64,000 nt of DNA from Clostridium estertheticum. GTDB lineage: Bacteria > Bacillota > Clostridia > Clostridiales > Clostridiaceae. The notes under the pieces are model-generated. The model ran no database searches. It was not told the origin of the DNA and saw only the letters and a list, made by a program, of their open reading frames with translations. Positions 1 to 10,175 of the stretch are shown here, piece after piece. Each line of letters starts with the position of its first letter. Position 1 is the first letter of the stretch. The translations under genes and the position numbers were made by a program. The DNA lies in NCBI RefSeq assembly GCF_011065935.2, contig NZ_JAAMNH020000001.1, positions 2,315,001 to 2,379,000 of the forward strand. Reading direction: 5' to 3'.

Positions 1-2
1 CA

Positions 3-2240
3 CCAAATGATAGTTTTAAATTAGGGAGCATAGCAGAGGATTTATTTATAGATATATTTGCTGAGGTCTTTGGACCAGAAAATACAAAGTATTTATCAAT
101 ACAGCATCCTTTCGTTGATATATATGGAAATAGTAGATTTATAGATTTTGCTCTAGAAAGTGAAGGGCAAAAGATTGCCATAGAAATTGATGGGGAGACT
201 TGGCATAATCCTTCAAAGGTATCCCAAGATAAATATTATGATGATTTGCTCAAACAAAATAGTCTTATATATGAAAATTGGAAGATTTATAGATGGGTAT
301 ATAATCAGCTGCATACAAAACCAGAAATGGTAAAGGATGAACTTCAAACTTTCCTTGGTGAATTACCTATGTTTAAAGAGCTAGAAGAATATCTTCCAAA
401 ACAAAAGGGCAAGGCTTTTATACTTAAGGACCATCAGGCGGAGGCTATAGCGAGTCTTGAAAATATGAGAAAGAATAATGAAACTATAGCATTGCTATAT
501 CATGCTACAGGTACAGGTAAGACAATAACAGCAGTAACAGATGCTAAGAAGTTTGGAAAGAGAACATTATTTATAGCACATACAAAGGAATTAGTGAATC
601 AAGCTAAAGATGCATTTGAAGCAGCATGGTCAGAGGCTTCTTGTGGAATATACATGGGTGAAGAAAAGGCTAAAGATACATATATAGTTTGTGCTAGCAT
701 TCAAAGTTTAAGTGGTAATTTAGAAGAATTTAAACCAGAGGATTTTGGATACATAATTATAGATGAAGCTCATCACGGAACTGCAGATACATATAAAAAG
801 ATTTTAGGATACTTTAAACCAAAATTCACATTAGGGCTTTCTGCTACTCCAGAGAGAAATGATGGGGAGAATGTTTTAGAGCTCTTTAAAAATGTAGCTC
901 ATAAGCTAGATTTAAAAACTGCCGTGGAAATTGGTGAACTAGTGCCTATTAGATGTATAAGACTTAAAACAAATGTGGATTTATCTTCTGTTAGAATTGG
1001 CGGAATAAAATATAATTCTCAAGACTTAGAAAGTAAGTTATTTGTACCAGAGAGAAATAATCTCTTGGTGGATACTTATATACAATATGTGAAAGATAAA
1101 AAGACTGTAGTTTTCTGTGCTTCAGTTTTTCATGCAGAAGAAGTAGCCAAGCTGTTTAAGGAAGCGGGAGTTAAAGCAGAGGCGGTATCAGGAACTACGA
1201 AGTCAAAGTATAGAGATAAAATATTAAAAAACTACGAGAATGGAGATATACAGGTATTATGTGCTTGTGACTTGTTAAATGAAGGTTGGGACAGTCCTAA
1301 AACGCAGGTTTTATTAATGGCAAGACCTACTATGTCAAAAACAATATACATGCAGCAGCTAGGACGTGGAACCAGAAAATCAGAAGGCAAAGACTATTTA
1401 ATGGTATTTGACTTTATAGATAATGCCAGCTTATTTAATATGCCCTTATCAGCTCATAGAATGTTTGATTTATCAAAATATGTACCAGGGAATTATGTAG
1501 TAGCTTCAGGTAAGGATAGAAAAATGGATGAAGACCTATTTAGAAAAGGAGAGAAACCAGTAGCCTTCTTAGATTTTCCAATGGAGGCTACAGACTATGA
1601 ATTAATAGATTTATTCAATTGGCAAAGTGAAGTGAAAGACTTAATATCTCAAATAGAATTTGTAAGAATGGTAGATGTACAGTCTGAAACTATAGAAAGA
1701 TACATAAGGGAAGGTAAAATAATACCAGATTTAGAGGTGCCAATGGGAGCTCGCAGCTTTAAATATTTTAAAGAAGAAACTGTTATAAAATATGTAAAAG
1801 AATTTGATTGGGAAATTATAAACGCAGCTAACATGAAAGAGAAATTCATGGATATGGTTAAAACAATGGATATGTCATACTCCTATAAACCAGTACTTCT
1901 AAAAGCAATGCTAGAGGAAGCTGATGATAAAGGAAAGGTATTAATTGAAGATATTGTGGATTATTTTATAGATTTTTATGAGGATAGGAAAAAGAGAGGG
2001 CTTGTGGCTGAGAAGAAAAAGTGCATTTATAATAATGATGTAATTGATAGAAAAGATGTGAAAAGAAATATATTATCTAATCCTTTTAAGAGATTTGAGG
2101 ATATGAGGTTTATGAGGAAATGTCGGGAGAGTGAGTATGTGGAGTTTAATGGGAATGTGTGGAAGAAGATTCGTGGGGAAGAGAAAGTGTGGATAGGGGA
2201 ATGGTGCGAGGAGAAGTTGGAGGAGTATTATAATAAATAA
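3..2240 (+). CDS. PD-(D/E)XK (Vsr/DUF559-like) nuclease-DEAD/DEAH helicase fusion, 5' partial
   Basis: The reading frame is open from the first bases of the window, so the gene starts upstream; the ATG at 246 is internal. The visible N-terminal part (about bases 130-290) reads RFIDFAL...IAIEIDGETWH, a D...E-x-D pattern typical of Vsr/DUF559-type PD-(D/E)XK nucleases. An SF2 helicase follows: Walker A GTGKT near base 513, DEAH box IIIDEAHHG near 757, motif III LSATPERND near 838 and motif VI QQLGRGTRKS near 1353. A C-terminal region of about 200 residues is not recognised. The family acts on DNA as an ATP-driven translocase with a nuclease head. Position at the head of an island of HEPN, SIR2 and TIR-like genes suggests a defence role (inference). 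The missing N-terminus prevents exact family assignment. Confidence 0.85.
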   Translation, partial: PNDSFKLGSIAEDLFIDIFAEVFGPENTKYLSIQHPFVDIYGNSRFIDFALESEGQKIAIEIDGETWHNPSKVSQDKYYDDLLKQNSLIYENWKIYRWVYNQLHTKPEMVKDELQTFLGELPMFKELEEYLPKQKGKAFILKDHQAEAIASLENMRKNNETIALLYHATGTGKTITAVTDAKKFGKRTLFIAHTKELVNQAKDAFEAAWSEASCGIYMGEEKAKDTYIVCASIQSLSGNLEEFKPEDFGYIIIDEAHHGTADTYKKILGYFKPKFTLGLSATPERNDGENVLELFKNVAHKLDLKTAVEIGELVPIRCIRLKTNVDLSSVRIGGIKYNSQDLESKLFVPERNNLLVDTYIQYVKDKKTVVFCASVFHAEEVAKLFKEAGVKAEAVSGTTKSKYRDKILKNYENGDIQVLCACDLLNEGWDSPKTQVLLMARPTMSKTIYMQQLGRGTRKSEGKDYLMVFDFIDNASLFNMPLSAHRMFDLSKYVPGNYVVASGKDRKMDEDLFRKGEKPVAFLDFPMEATDYELIDLFNWQSEVKDLISQIEFVRMVDVQSETIERYIREGKIIPDLEVPMGARSFKYFKEETVIKYVKEFDWEIINAANMKEKFMDMVKTMDMSYSYKPVLLKAMLEEADDKGKVLIEDIVDYFIDFYEDRKKRGLVAEKKKCIYNNDVIDRKDVKRNILSNPFKRFEDMRFMRKCRESEYVEFNGNVWKKIRGEEKVWIGEWCEEKLEEYYNK

Positions 2241-2443
2241 AGCTGAAAAGGTAATTCTAATTATGTCTATAATTTGACGTTAAAAAAACTGTGAAATAAT
2301 TATGAGTGTAGGAAATACAGTAGTTAGCTGAAAAGTATTGTTTTATAAAGATCTCAGTTAGTTATATGAATAGAGGGGATATGTCATCCTCGTATTCAAG
2401 TGAGAACTGAAGATAATTAATATTTTGTGTAGGAGGTTATAGA

Positions 2444-2890
2444 ATGGGTTGTAAAGTGTGTGAAAAGCAAAAAAGGATTAAGGATGACCCATATTTTATT
2501 ATGGAACTTGAAACAGGATATGTAATTTTAGGATGGTTTCAGAGGTTCAAGGGCTATACCGTTTTCAATTGTAAAGAGCATGGTCCTGAATTACACAACT
2601 TAGAACATTCTTTTAAAATTAAACATCTTGAAGAAATGTCTATAGTAGCGGAGGCTGTTTCTAATATATTTAAGCCTGATAAGATGAACTATGAACTACT
2701 TGGAAATGGATGTCCTCATATTCATTGGCATTTATATCCGAGAGTAAAAGGTGATACTCCTATAATTAGTTCGGTATATCAATTGTCAAATGAGGAATTG
2801 TTTGATGAATCTACAAGACCGAATGAGGAGCAGAGAAAAGAATTGAAAGAAAAGATTAAAAATGAAATTGTGCGTCTACGTTCAAAATAA
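2444..2890 (+). CDS. HIT-family (histidine triad) nucleotide hydrolase/transferase
   Basis: The 148-aa protein carries the histidine-triad signature HIHWHLYPRV at about residues 89-98, the catalytic H-x-H-x-H-x-x motif of HIT proteins that act on nucleoside mono- or polyphosphate conjugates. Its N-terminus has a C-x-x-C (CKVCEK) seen in many HIT proteins. A good site, AGGAGG at about 2431, precedes the ATG at 2444. It lies alone between the nuclease-helicase and the HEPN genes, with spacers over 100 bp, so it need not be co-transcribed. The substrate cannot be deduced; a housekeeping role is as likely as one in the island. Confidence 0.85.
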   Translation: MGCKVCEKQKRIKDDPYFIMELETGYVILGWFQRFKGYTVFNCKEHGPELHNLEHSFKIKHLEEMSIVAEAVSNIFKPDKMNYELLGNGCPHIHWHLYPRVKGDTPIISSVYQLSNEELFDESTRPNEEQRKELKEKIKNEIVRLRSK

Positions 2891-2994
2891 GCATTAAGCG
2901 AAGTAATTGTGTGATACGTAATATTCTTAAAGTTAGTCATATCAAATCAAATAAACTGGACAGGTTATGTTAATAATTAGAAGTTTAAAAGGAG

Positions 2995-4683
2995 GTGAAT
3001 AATATAGAATACAAGGAAATTGAGCAAGTAATAACTGAGTTAATTATCGAAAAAGGAATAGATGAAATAAATAAAAAGCATCTAGAAGAACAAGGATTTG
3101 GAGGGATTTATGCAAAAACAGAAGAAAATATTAGTTATGTATTATGTCACATAATTACTCCTGATTTTAATGAGGATGAAATGAAATATATAATTTCTGC
3201 TGCGGAAAGGTTTACTTCTCCACTTTTGAAAACAAGATATTATGCTGTTTTGGTAGAATGTAGTTGTAAGAAAGAGAAGTATGAACGTTCTAAAAAGCTA
3301 GTTGAATATGTGCTTGTATACAAGAATGAAATTTTTAATGAAACTAGATGGACTATTTTTGACTTGGATTTACTTAATTTATTGCTCTTTGTAAGTTCTA
3401 CGATGAGGATATCTAAATTTGAGATTGCAAATCTCTCTTTAGATTATGTTGAAAAAAATGGATGCTTAAGCAATATTGTAATAAAGCTACTTTTAATTAT
3501 AAAAGGTTTTGACAAGCCTGAAGATCGAGATAAAACATTAATCCGTACTGAATCTATATATATTAACATTATATATAGATTAAGCAAGGTAAACGATGTT
3601 ATAGCTCTAGGGCAATTACTACAACAAATTCAAGAATCTGGAATTAAATTTATCAATGTATTTCCATTAGAGAGAGCAATTTCAAGATCAAGCTTAAATC
3701 TTGCTAAATGTGGGGCTCGTACGTTGAGAGAGATTTCTTTTGCCCAAAAGGCATCTGAGATTGCGAAAAAAATAAAGGACAATGAATTAGAAAAGGAAAG
3801 TCTTGCAGTTTTACATGATCTCATCTCAAATAATGAGATAGTGTGGAGTGAGTCCAAGTTTGAGCTACCTGAGAAGGAAAATCAAAAAATCAATAAGGAT
3901 ATTATAGATATAAAAGCGTATTTCTCTAAGGCTGGAGGTTGTATACAAAATAGAATCAAAGCGTTATCGAGTGCATTAAGTATAAATTATTATGATTCTG
4001 AAGGAAAAATTATTTCTTCATCTCTATTTTATAGGCCACTAGCTTCATTTAGTGATATTAAAGCATTTGTTCAATCCTTTGAAAATCAATCTAGTCTTGC
4101 ACGAATTGCCACTATATCCACTTTGGGGGATGGAAAAGTAGTAAATACAGGATTCAATCCTCTTATACAAGCAAAAAGTCAAGTATATACACTTCATGCT
4201 TTAACAAATATTTTGCCTGCAATAGATGCGTTAGAATCATCGGATGACTTTACAATGGATGCAGTAAGAGAATATGTTATGAAATCAAAATATATTACTA
4301 AAGAGGATATAGATTTTATATATTATGCATTTGATGACTATGCAACAAAGAGATATATTCCATTTATTCACGTTATTGTGCCTTGTATAGAGTCTATTAT
4401 TCGTAATATATACAAAAACGAAAATGGGACTGATATTCAAGCTAAGGATAATGATAATACTGTTCAGACGACAGTTAACTTGTCAGATGTTTTGAAAAAT
4501 TCTAGATTTATAGCAAAAATAACGGAAAATGTTCATGAATACTTAATATATTTTTTAAATGAGGAAACCGGTGAGAATATTAGAAATAATGTTGCTCATA
4601 GACTTAAAAATGCAGAGTACTATAATGAATATCGTTCAAAATTACTTATGCATATTTTAACATTGCTATCTTCAATAGAATGA
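2995..4683 (+). CDS. DUF4209-like HEPN-fold protein
   Basis: A 562-aa (or slightly shorter) mainly alpha-helical protein. Near the C-terminus (about residues 532-538) it has RNNVAHR, an R-x4-H motif that matches the RNxxxH signature of DUF4209/HEPN proteins, a fold used by many antiviral and toxin RNases. The N-terminal 300 residues look like helical repeats and are not assigned. The start is unclear: GTG at 2995 overlaps the Shine-Dalgarno sequence AAAGGAGG itself, and the only in-frame codon at normal spacing is ATA at 3004. It is followed by a second, smaller HEPN-like gene. A role as an RNA-cutting effector in abortive defence is inferred from fold and neighbours; no experiment backs it for this protein. 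Confidence 0.6.
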   Translation: MNNIEYKEIEQVITELIIEKGIDEINKKHLEEQGFGGIYAKTEENISYVLCHIITPDFNEDEMKYIISAAERFTSPLLKTRYYAVLVECSCKKEKYERSKKLVEYVLVYKNEIFNETRWTIFDLDLLNLLLFVSSTMRISKFEIANLSLDYVEKNGCLSNIVIKLLLIIKGFDKPEDRDKTLIRTESIYINIIYRLSKVNDVIALGQLLQQIQESGIKFINVFPLERAISRSSLNLAKCGARTLREISFAQKASEIAKKIKDNELEKESLAVLHDLISNNEIVWSESKFELPEKENQKINKDIIDIKAYFSKAGGCIQNRIKALSSALSINYYDSEGKIISSSLFYRPLASFSDIKAFVQSFENQSSLARIATISTLGDGKVVNTGFNPLIQAKSQVYTLHALTNILPAIDALESSDDFTMDAVREYVMKSKYITKEDIDFIYYAFDDYATKRYIPFIHVIVPCIESIIRNIYKNENGTDIQAKDNDNTVQTTVNLSDVLKNSRFIAKITENVHEYLIYFLNEETGENIRNNVAHRLKNAEYYNEYRSKLLMHILTLLSSIE

Positions 4684-4747
4684 GTTGTATATTATAGTGT
4701 TTTTTATTATGAATAATAGAGCTACAAAACTTTGCAATACAACCGCT

Positions 4748-4761
4748 CATTATCCATATAC
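4748..4761 (+). repeat. Island spacer repeat, copy 1
   Basis: CATTATCCATATAC occurs here and again, exactly, at 10125-10138. AATGTGAA follows 9 bp later here and 13 bp later at the second copy. Both copies lie in spacers just ahead of defence-type genes. Function is unknown; shared ancestry of the spacers or a regulatory site are both possible. Confidence 0.5.
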
Positions 4762-4979
4762 TTGCTATACAATGTGAAGCTTGGTAACTGTGGATTCACG
4801 TTCTAGTGATACTTAAACAATAAAACAAAGTGATTAAGAGTAATTATATTTTATCATTGAATTGATAAAAATTAGTTAGTATTGAGCAAATGATATAAAT
4901 TATTAAGTTGACAACGGTTAAACGCTTTCTAATAATATAATCCTTTGTTATTCTACAAAATGATAAGGAGGTAATGTTC

Positions 4980-5639
4980 TTGATAACCACTGAATTTAAA
5001 AAAGTGTACTGGAAATATTACTTGATCCTCGAAAGAGATGTTGTAGATATTGAACCTTATATGTCATTTCATCCAGACAATTACGATTGTTTTTCAAACG
5101 AGCTTATAAAAATATATCAAGCAATTTGTTCTGAAATAGATGTAATATTTAAGGAGTATTGCAAATACATCAAAAATAAAACTTCTATTGCAGGAAGCTA
5201 TTGCAACATAAGAGATTACGCTAAATATATTCTCACACAACACTCTGAAATAGTAAGGGAAACTGTACATTTATCAGAACTTCGTGACTGTAAATTGATT
5301 CCATGGGAAGAGTGGCATTTTGATCCGGATGGTCACAGAAGTGGCAGTAATCTTCAAAACATTACTCCAGGATGGTGGAGAAGGTATAATGACATAAAGC
5401 ATAATCGTTCTTCTAAAGATGCGAATGGGAAGTATAACTATCAACATGCAAGTTTGTATAATATACTAAGTGCTCTGGCCGCACTTTACGTTTTAGAAAA
5501 ATATTTTTATTCTGATTTGGCTAAGGACGAAGCTCCCACTGGGAAGACTCCTAACGTCTTAATAGTGCCTATGTCAAAACTATTTGAGATTCTTGATTTT
5601 GATAGAAGTCTTATAACATTAGCGAATATTAGGATCTAG
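4980..5639 (+). CDS. Small HEPN-like protein
   Basis: About 219 aa if started at TTG 4980, which is 8 bp after the GGAGG at 4967-4971; the ATG at 4974 is only 2 bp away and unlikely. The middle of the protein has WWRRYNDIKHNR, an R-x5-H pattern in the form typical of HEPN domains (a tryptophan-rich turn then Y-N-x-I-K-H). The rest is helical, with no signal peptide. HEPN proteins are often metal-independent RNases or their inactive partners. The gene sits between the DUF4209-like gene and the SIR2 gene with a 290-bp spacer before it and 132 bp after, so it may have its own promoter. Whether it pairs with the gene before it is open. Confidence 0.55.
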   Translation: MITTEFKKVYWKYYLILERDVVDIEPYMSFHPDNYDCFSNELIKIYQAICSEIDVIFKEYCKYIKNKTSIAGSYCNIRDYAKYILTQHSEIVRETVHLSELRDCKLIPWEEWHFDPDGHRSGSNLQNITPGWWRRYNDIKHNRSSKDANGKYNYQHASLYNILSALAALYVLEKYFYSDLAKDEAPTGKTPNVLIVPMSKLFEILDFDRSLITLANIRI

Positions 5640-5771
5640 TATTTGCTGATAAGATGATCTGTACATATTATAAATTACTTATTTTTGAGTGCACAGAACA
5701 TTTGTAAAAAAAACAGTTTCCTATTATTCTTATGATGAGAAGTTAATAATTTAGGAAAGAAGGATTATTTT

Positions 5772-8700
5772 ATGATTAATATAGAAGCTTTACTATCAAA
5801 TTTGACAAATGAAATAAGAGTTCATGGGTCTATTGCTATTCTGGGCGCAGGAATTTCTTTTGAAGCTGGGCTTCCTTTATACAATCAACTTGCTCCATTA
5901 ATATGGCAAGTTGTAGATGAATTTCCTAACATTAAGGATTTTTATAAATGTGTCCGAACTCTCCCTGCGAAATTAATTATCGGTGATGAGACGGAAAACC
6001 TAAAAAACACGTTTAACTTCATTGAAAATAATCCACAAGCAGCATTACGATTTAAAGAGTTATTTAAAATAGTAAATGATAAACACCACAACAAGCCTTC
6101 TATAGCACACCAATATCTATGTCAGTTGATTCATGCAGGACACATTAAAATTGTTATATCTTTCAATTGGGATGATTTATTGGAAATGACTTGGGAACGC
6201 CTATATGGAACTCATATTAATGATAACAGGTGTAACTTGTTAAAACCTCATGGTGATGTACGCAGCCTTAATACAAGATGGATATTTCCGAATAGTCCTG
6301 GTGAACTAAATGCAACAGATAAGGAATTGATCAATTTAGCCTGCGCGAATTCCCCAGCTACTCTTATGATATTAGGTTATTCTGAATCTGACCCAATTAT
6401 CGTTGACCAACTTATTGAACCAAATGAAGCAAAAAATAAAGTGTTTCGAATATCTCCATCAGCAACTGATTCTATTTCATTAAAAGCAACCGAAGCCCTT
6501 AACTCTATTGTAAATGAATTATTACCAAAAGTGACTGATCTTTGGAATCACTTGGATTTCTCAAATCAAGTTGGTTTAGAGCACGCGATATTGGGTTATC
6601 GTCTTCAGCCCTCTGATGTATTGGCTTGTCCTAAACTGCCTCAGTTTAGTGAGGCTAAATATAAACTTGAGCAAGCGCATAGTGTCATTATAGAAAGCGA
6701 TCCTGGTTGTGGGAAATCTATAACAGCATATCAACTTGCATACGATTTTTTAATTTCAGGGTGGGAAGTAGTCAAATATGATAACACGAAACTCATTTCT
6801 TGCTCTGACATAAAGCTGGATAATGATGGGTATAAAACAGTTTGCATTATTGATGATGCACAGCAACTAGATAAAAATATAATTAATAAACTTTTAGGTT
6901 ATGCAAACAATACCCAAAAAGTGATTATCACGCAAACACTTACGTTCGAATTTCCATTTGAAAGTGTAACAATTTCAAAAGAGCAATCAGTCCAAGCAAT
7001 TTATGATCATTACTTAAAGAATAAAAGCAGAGTGGTTTTCATAGTTGCACAAGGAAATGAAAATAGCGGCCGAAAAATCGGCGATTATTATATGGATACA
7101 CCTTTTGAATACGTTCTTGATGTAGCCTTACGCGAGAGCACTCCATGGTTGTTTAATTATTCGCTCAGAGGAGGATGGGAAAATACAAAAACTCAATATA
7201 GTGTAGCAAAAGAATACAAGTGTTCGGATATTCTCTTGACTTTAATAGCGTTTAAACAAATCATTTCATTAGATAAACCAGTAGAAAGAAATTGGCTGAT
7301 TGAATCTGCCAAAAGATGGGGGTATAATTCTGAGTGGTGCAATGAATGTTTGACTTTTATGTTCCATAAAAGAATGATTTTATCTTTAGATGAAATCCGT
7401 ACTATGCATTTGCAAGCAGCTATTCGTACCATAGTCTGTTTTGTCAAAAATCACTCCATTGAAGAATGCAAACTTTTATTTAAGCTTATTAAATCCGAAA
7501 TGCTAAATAAAAGCACTCCGCTACAGGGAGTTCTTTGGTTTTTTAATTTACTATTTGGGTTTGAAATAGGATACAAAATACGTTGCAATATTCTCAACAA
7601 TGAATATTGCCATTTAATGTTGGATAGATGTATAGAACAATCTGAATCATCTTCAATTTTATATGCGGCCTATATAATAGATAATGTAATCCATAGGGAC
7701 GGACAACTAAAATACATAGAAATTTGTGAAAAGCATAATGATACTTTAAAGCTTTGGATGGAACAAGTGAGCGATGATACAGCTTATCCTTTATCACTAA
7801 TTTTAAATAATATGATAAATGAAGATAAGAACTGGAAAATTAAATGGGTTGAGTTTATAAGCACCATTTCTATTTGTGAAAATTTAAAAAGTATAAATTC
7901 TAAACATCTTTATGATTGGGCAAATTTTATTAATCGTTTTTCAGCTTGTCAGAATAGAGGGTGGAAAAACAAATTTTATTCAGAACTGCCAAAACAAGAA
8001 ATAGAATTATCTCTTTCAAAAACTACTTACATCAATATAGGTGGTATGATAGAAATGATATATACCTTGTTGCAATTTAACAAGGTTTATGGTCATAAAA
8101 AATTTATGGATTGCCTGCCAATTATTAGTCAAGCTTTGACTCACAATTTTTCCGAGACTTTAAATGATCTCGGATTGGATTTTTTAATGTTTATTTGTGG
8201 CGAAAAACTTTTTGAAATTGGCCATCCAGATAAAATGCAAAAACAATCAGCAACAGCGTTTATTAATTGCATTACCCCTGAAATGATCATGAAGTGCTTA
8301 ATGACAGGAACTCCTAGAGATTACGAACGATTATATAGATTTATTATAGAAATACATCGGTATGATCCAGAAAAAATGAAAAGTGCTATTCAAGCTATTG
8401 ACTTCAAAATATTAGATAAACAAACTGCGAAATTGTGGAAAATGCAACCAAGAGAATTTATAATGCTTATTAATATGATTTCGAATTATAGATTAGTGGA
8501 AGTGGATAACTGGATTTTTTCTCACTGCAAAGATATGGATTTTTTACGGCCAACTTTAGTAGCAACTTCACCAAAAGCAGTTGAGCGATTTTTAAGTGAA
8601 GGAAAGGAAGTCTTTCTTGTCGAGGATGAACAAAATCGATGGGATTCAAGTGCTTTTGCAATTGAAAAATTGAAGAAATACAATAAAGGCATATGTAAGG

Positions 8701-9038
8701 AAATAATACATAAAAATGGAAACCGTATTAAAAAAAGTATATTGGAGTTGAATCCACTTGATTGGGAAGACTACTTTAAATTCTTTAACCAACTTATCAA
8801 GGCCGATTCGACATTTGTAAATTCTATATTTGAGGAAATAAGTTTTGAAGATATTAAAAGAATTTGGACAGATAAATTAAATTCTCCACAATACCCAGAT
8901 AATCAACAGAAAAAAGCTTTACATGGACTTCAAAGATTACTTTTAAAAATAGAGGATTTTACTAATGATGCAGAGCTAAAAAAAACAATTATATGCTTGA
9001 AATCCATGGTTACAGAAAGATTAATAAAAGTTCATTAA
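5772..9038 (+). CDS. SIR2-domain + P-loop NTPase (STAND-like) protein
   Basis: A 1088-aa protein with two visible modules. Residues 1-230 are a defence-type SIR2 domain: GAGISFEAGLP (NAD loop), SFNWDDLLE, KPHGDV with the likely catalytic His, and ILGYSESDP. Residues about 300-450 hold a P-loop (SDPGCGKSI near 309-317) and a Walker B-like CIIDDAQQLD near 358. The last 600 residues are helical, as in STAND proteins that sense a phage product and then activate an NADase. SIR2-STAND proteins are known anti-phage effectors (AVAST type V). Membership of that exact group is inferred from architecture. The downstream DUF4365 gene starts after 51 bp. An ATG start with a weak site is used. Confidence 0.8.
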   Translation: MINIEALLSNLTNEIRVHGSIAILGAGISFEAGLPLYNQLAPLIWQVVDEFPNIKDFYKCVRTLPAKLIIGDETENLKNTFNFIENNPQAALRFKELFKIVNDKHHNKPSIAHQYLCQLIHAGHIKIVISFNWDDLLEMTWERLYGTHINDNRCNLLKPHGDVRSLNTRWIFPNSPGELNATDKELINLACANSPATLMILGYSESDPIIVDQLIEPNEAKNKVFRISPSATDSISLKATEALNSIVNELLPKVTDLWNHLDFSNQVGLEHAILGYRLQPSDVLACPKLPQFSEAKYKLEQAHSVIIESDPGCGKSITAYQLAYDFLISGWEVVKYDNTKLISCSDIKLDNDGYKTVCIIDDAQQLDKNIINKLLGYANNTQKVIITQTLTFEFPFESVTISKEQSVQAIYDHYLKNKSRVVFIVAQGNENSGRKIGDYYMDTPFEYVLDVALRESTPWLFNYSLRGGWENTKTQYSVAKEYKCSDILLTLIAFKQIISLDKPVERNWLIESAKRWGYNSEWCNECLTFMFHKRMILSLDEIRTMHLQAAIRTIVCFVKNHSIEECKLLFKLIKSEMLNKSTPLQGVLWFFNLLFGFEIGYKIRCNILNNEYCHLMLDRCIEQSESSSILYAAYIIDNVIHRDGQLKYIEICEKHNDTLKLWMEQVSDDTAYPLSLILNNMINEDKNWKIKWVEFISTISICENLKSINSKHLYDWANFINRFSACQNRGWKNKFYSELPKQEIELSLSKTTYINIGGMIEMIYTLLQFNKVYGHKKFMDCLPIISQALTHNFSETLNDLGLDFLMFICGEKLFEIGHPDKMQKQSATAFINCITPEMIMKCLMTGTPRDYERLYRFIIEIHRYDPEKMKSAIQAIDFKILDKQTAKLWKMQPREFIMLINMISNYRLVEVDNWIFSHCKDMDFLRPTLVATSPKAVERFLSEGKEVFLVEDEQNRWDSSAFAIEKLKKYNKGICKEIIHKNGNRIKKSILELNPLDWEDYFKFFNQLIKADSTFVNSIFEEISFEDIKRIWTDKLNSPQYPDNQQKKALHGLQRLLLKIEDFTNDAELKKTIICLKSMVTERLIKVH

Positions 9039-9089
9039 CTTCACATATGGCTAATAATGAGAAGATAAAAGAGAGGTGAAGGCAAAATA

Positions 9090-10076
9090 GTGAGTGGGAA
9101 AATACGTCATGAAAATCATATGATAGAAGAAGCATCTTTGCGTATTCTTGATAATATTTTACCTGAAGAATGGGTGAAACGAAGGTTTACGCCTGACTAT
9201 GGTATAGATTTAGATATTGAATTATTCGACTATGAAGAAAAAAGCTGTATATCACTTGGAGAACATCTTTTTGTGCAACTTAAAGGAACGGAACATATCA
9301 AATGTGTTACAGCAAGTATCAAAGAGCATCCAGACTTTGTTGAAAAAGGCGATATACAACACGTCAATAAAAGAAAAGTAATCAGTTTTTCAATTGAGAC
9401 AGCACTTCTTTCTTTGGTTGAACGAATGGGCAGTGCAGTACCGGTACTATTAATAGTTGTTGATGTAGGTAATAGTAAAGGGTATTTCGTTTGCCTTAAT
9501 GATTATATTGAAAAAGTGATTATTCAAAATGGAATAAATTATAATAATCAAAAGGAATTGACGATACATATTCCTTTGGAAAATGAATTGAACGAAGAAA
9601 GTATACAAGTATTGCGTATGTATGCAAAGAGAGCTAAACTGTCTGCGCTTCTTAACACGTTACATGCAAAAGCTCAAAATATGTTATATATTGCAGATGA
9701 CGACCTTGTGCATCAAACATATAATTTTTTTCAAAGCATTAAGGATTGTGATGCATGGAATGCTCGAAAATATTTGAATACAATAGAGCTAACAAAAAGT
9801 AATATTGACTATTTTCTTGTTCATAGGGGATTGTTGAAGTTTTGCATTGACAGTATTGAAAGACATAGAAGACTAGGTGGAGATCCTGAAAAAGATATTG
9901 TCTATTTTGGATTAACGGAAATCCCTGTTACATTTGTAAATGCACAAAAAATAATAAGCTGCAAGCACCTGTGGGAAGAAGTGAAAAATCTTGGTTGTAT
10001 TTTAGAAGATGATACTCGTGCATTGTTTTTACCGACATATTTGCATCTGCTTTATACAGACCAATGGGAAGGATAA
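9090..10076 (+). CDS. DUF4365 protein, PD-(D/E)XK nuclease fold
   Basis: 328 aa with GTG start, 10 bp after GAGAGGTGA. The N-terminal 160 residues match DUF4365: PDYGIDLDIE (acidic residues) then LFVQLKGT, the D...(E/Q)-x-K core of a restriction-endonuclease fold. The C-terminal half is helical and unassigned. DUF4365 proteins are common in defence islands, but the reaction is not established for most. Only 51 bp separates it from the SIR2-NTPase gene, so the two are probably one transcription unit. Its nuclease core makes it a candidate second effector or a partner of the SIR2 protein (inference). Confidence 0.75.
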   Translation: MSGKIRHENHMIEEASLRILDNILPEEWVKRRFTPDYGIDLDIELFDYEEKSCISLGEHLFVQLKGTEHIKCVTASIKEHPDFVEKGDIQHVNKRKVISFSIETALLSLVERMGSAVPVLLIVVDVGNSKGYFVCLNDYIEKVIIQNGINYNNQKELTIHIPLENELNEESIQVLRMYAKRAKLSALLNTLHAKAQNMLYIADDDLVHQTYNFFQSIKDCDAWNARKYLNTIELTKSNIDYFLVHRGLLKFCIDSIERHRRLGGDPEKDIVYFGLTEIPVTFVNAQKIISCKHLWEEVKNLGCILEDDTRALFLPTYLHLLYTDQWEG

Positions 10077-10124
10077 AACTTTCAAATTTGAATATATTTT
10101 GTATTAATAGTTATTTTAATTTGC

Positions 10125-10138
10125 CATTATCCATATAC
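10125..10138 (+). repeat. Island spacer repeat, copy 2
   Basis: Exact second copy of the 14-mer CATTATCCATATAC at 4748-4761, again in a spacer and followed by AATGTGAA, which here overlaps the bases before the TIR-like gene's ribosome-binding site. Confidence 0.5.
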
Positions 10139-10175
10139 CCATTATTCTAATAATGTGAAATTAAGGAGGCACAGG

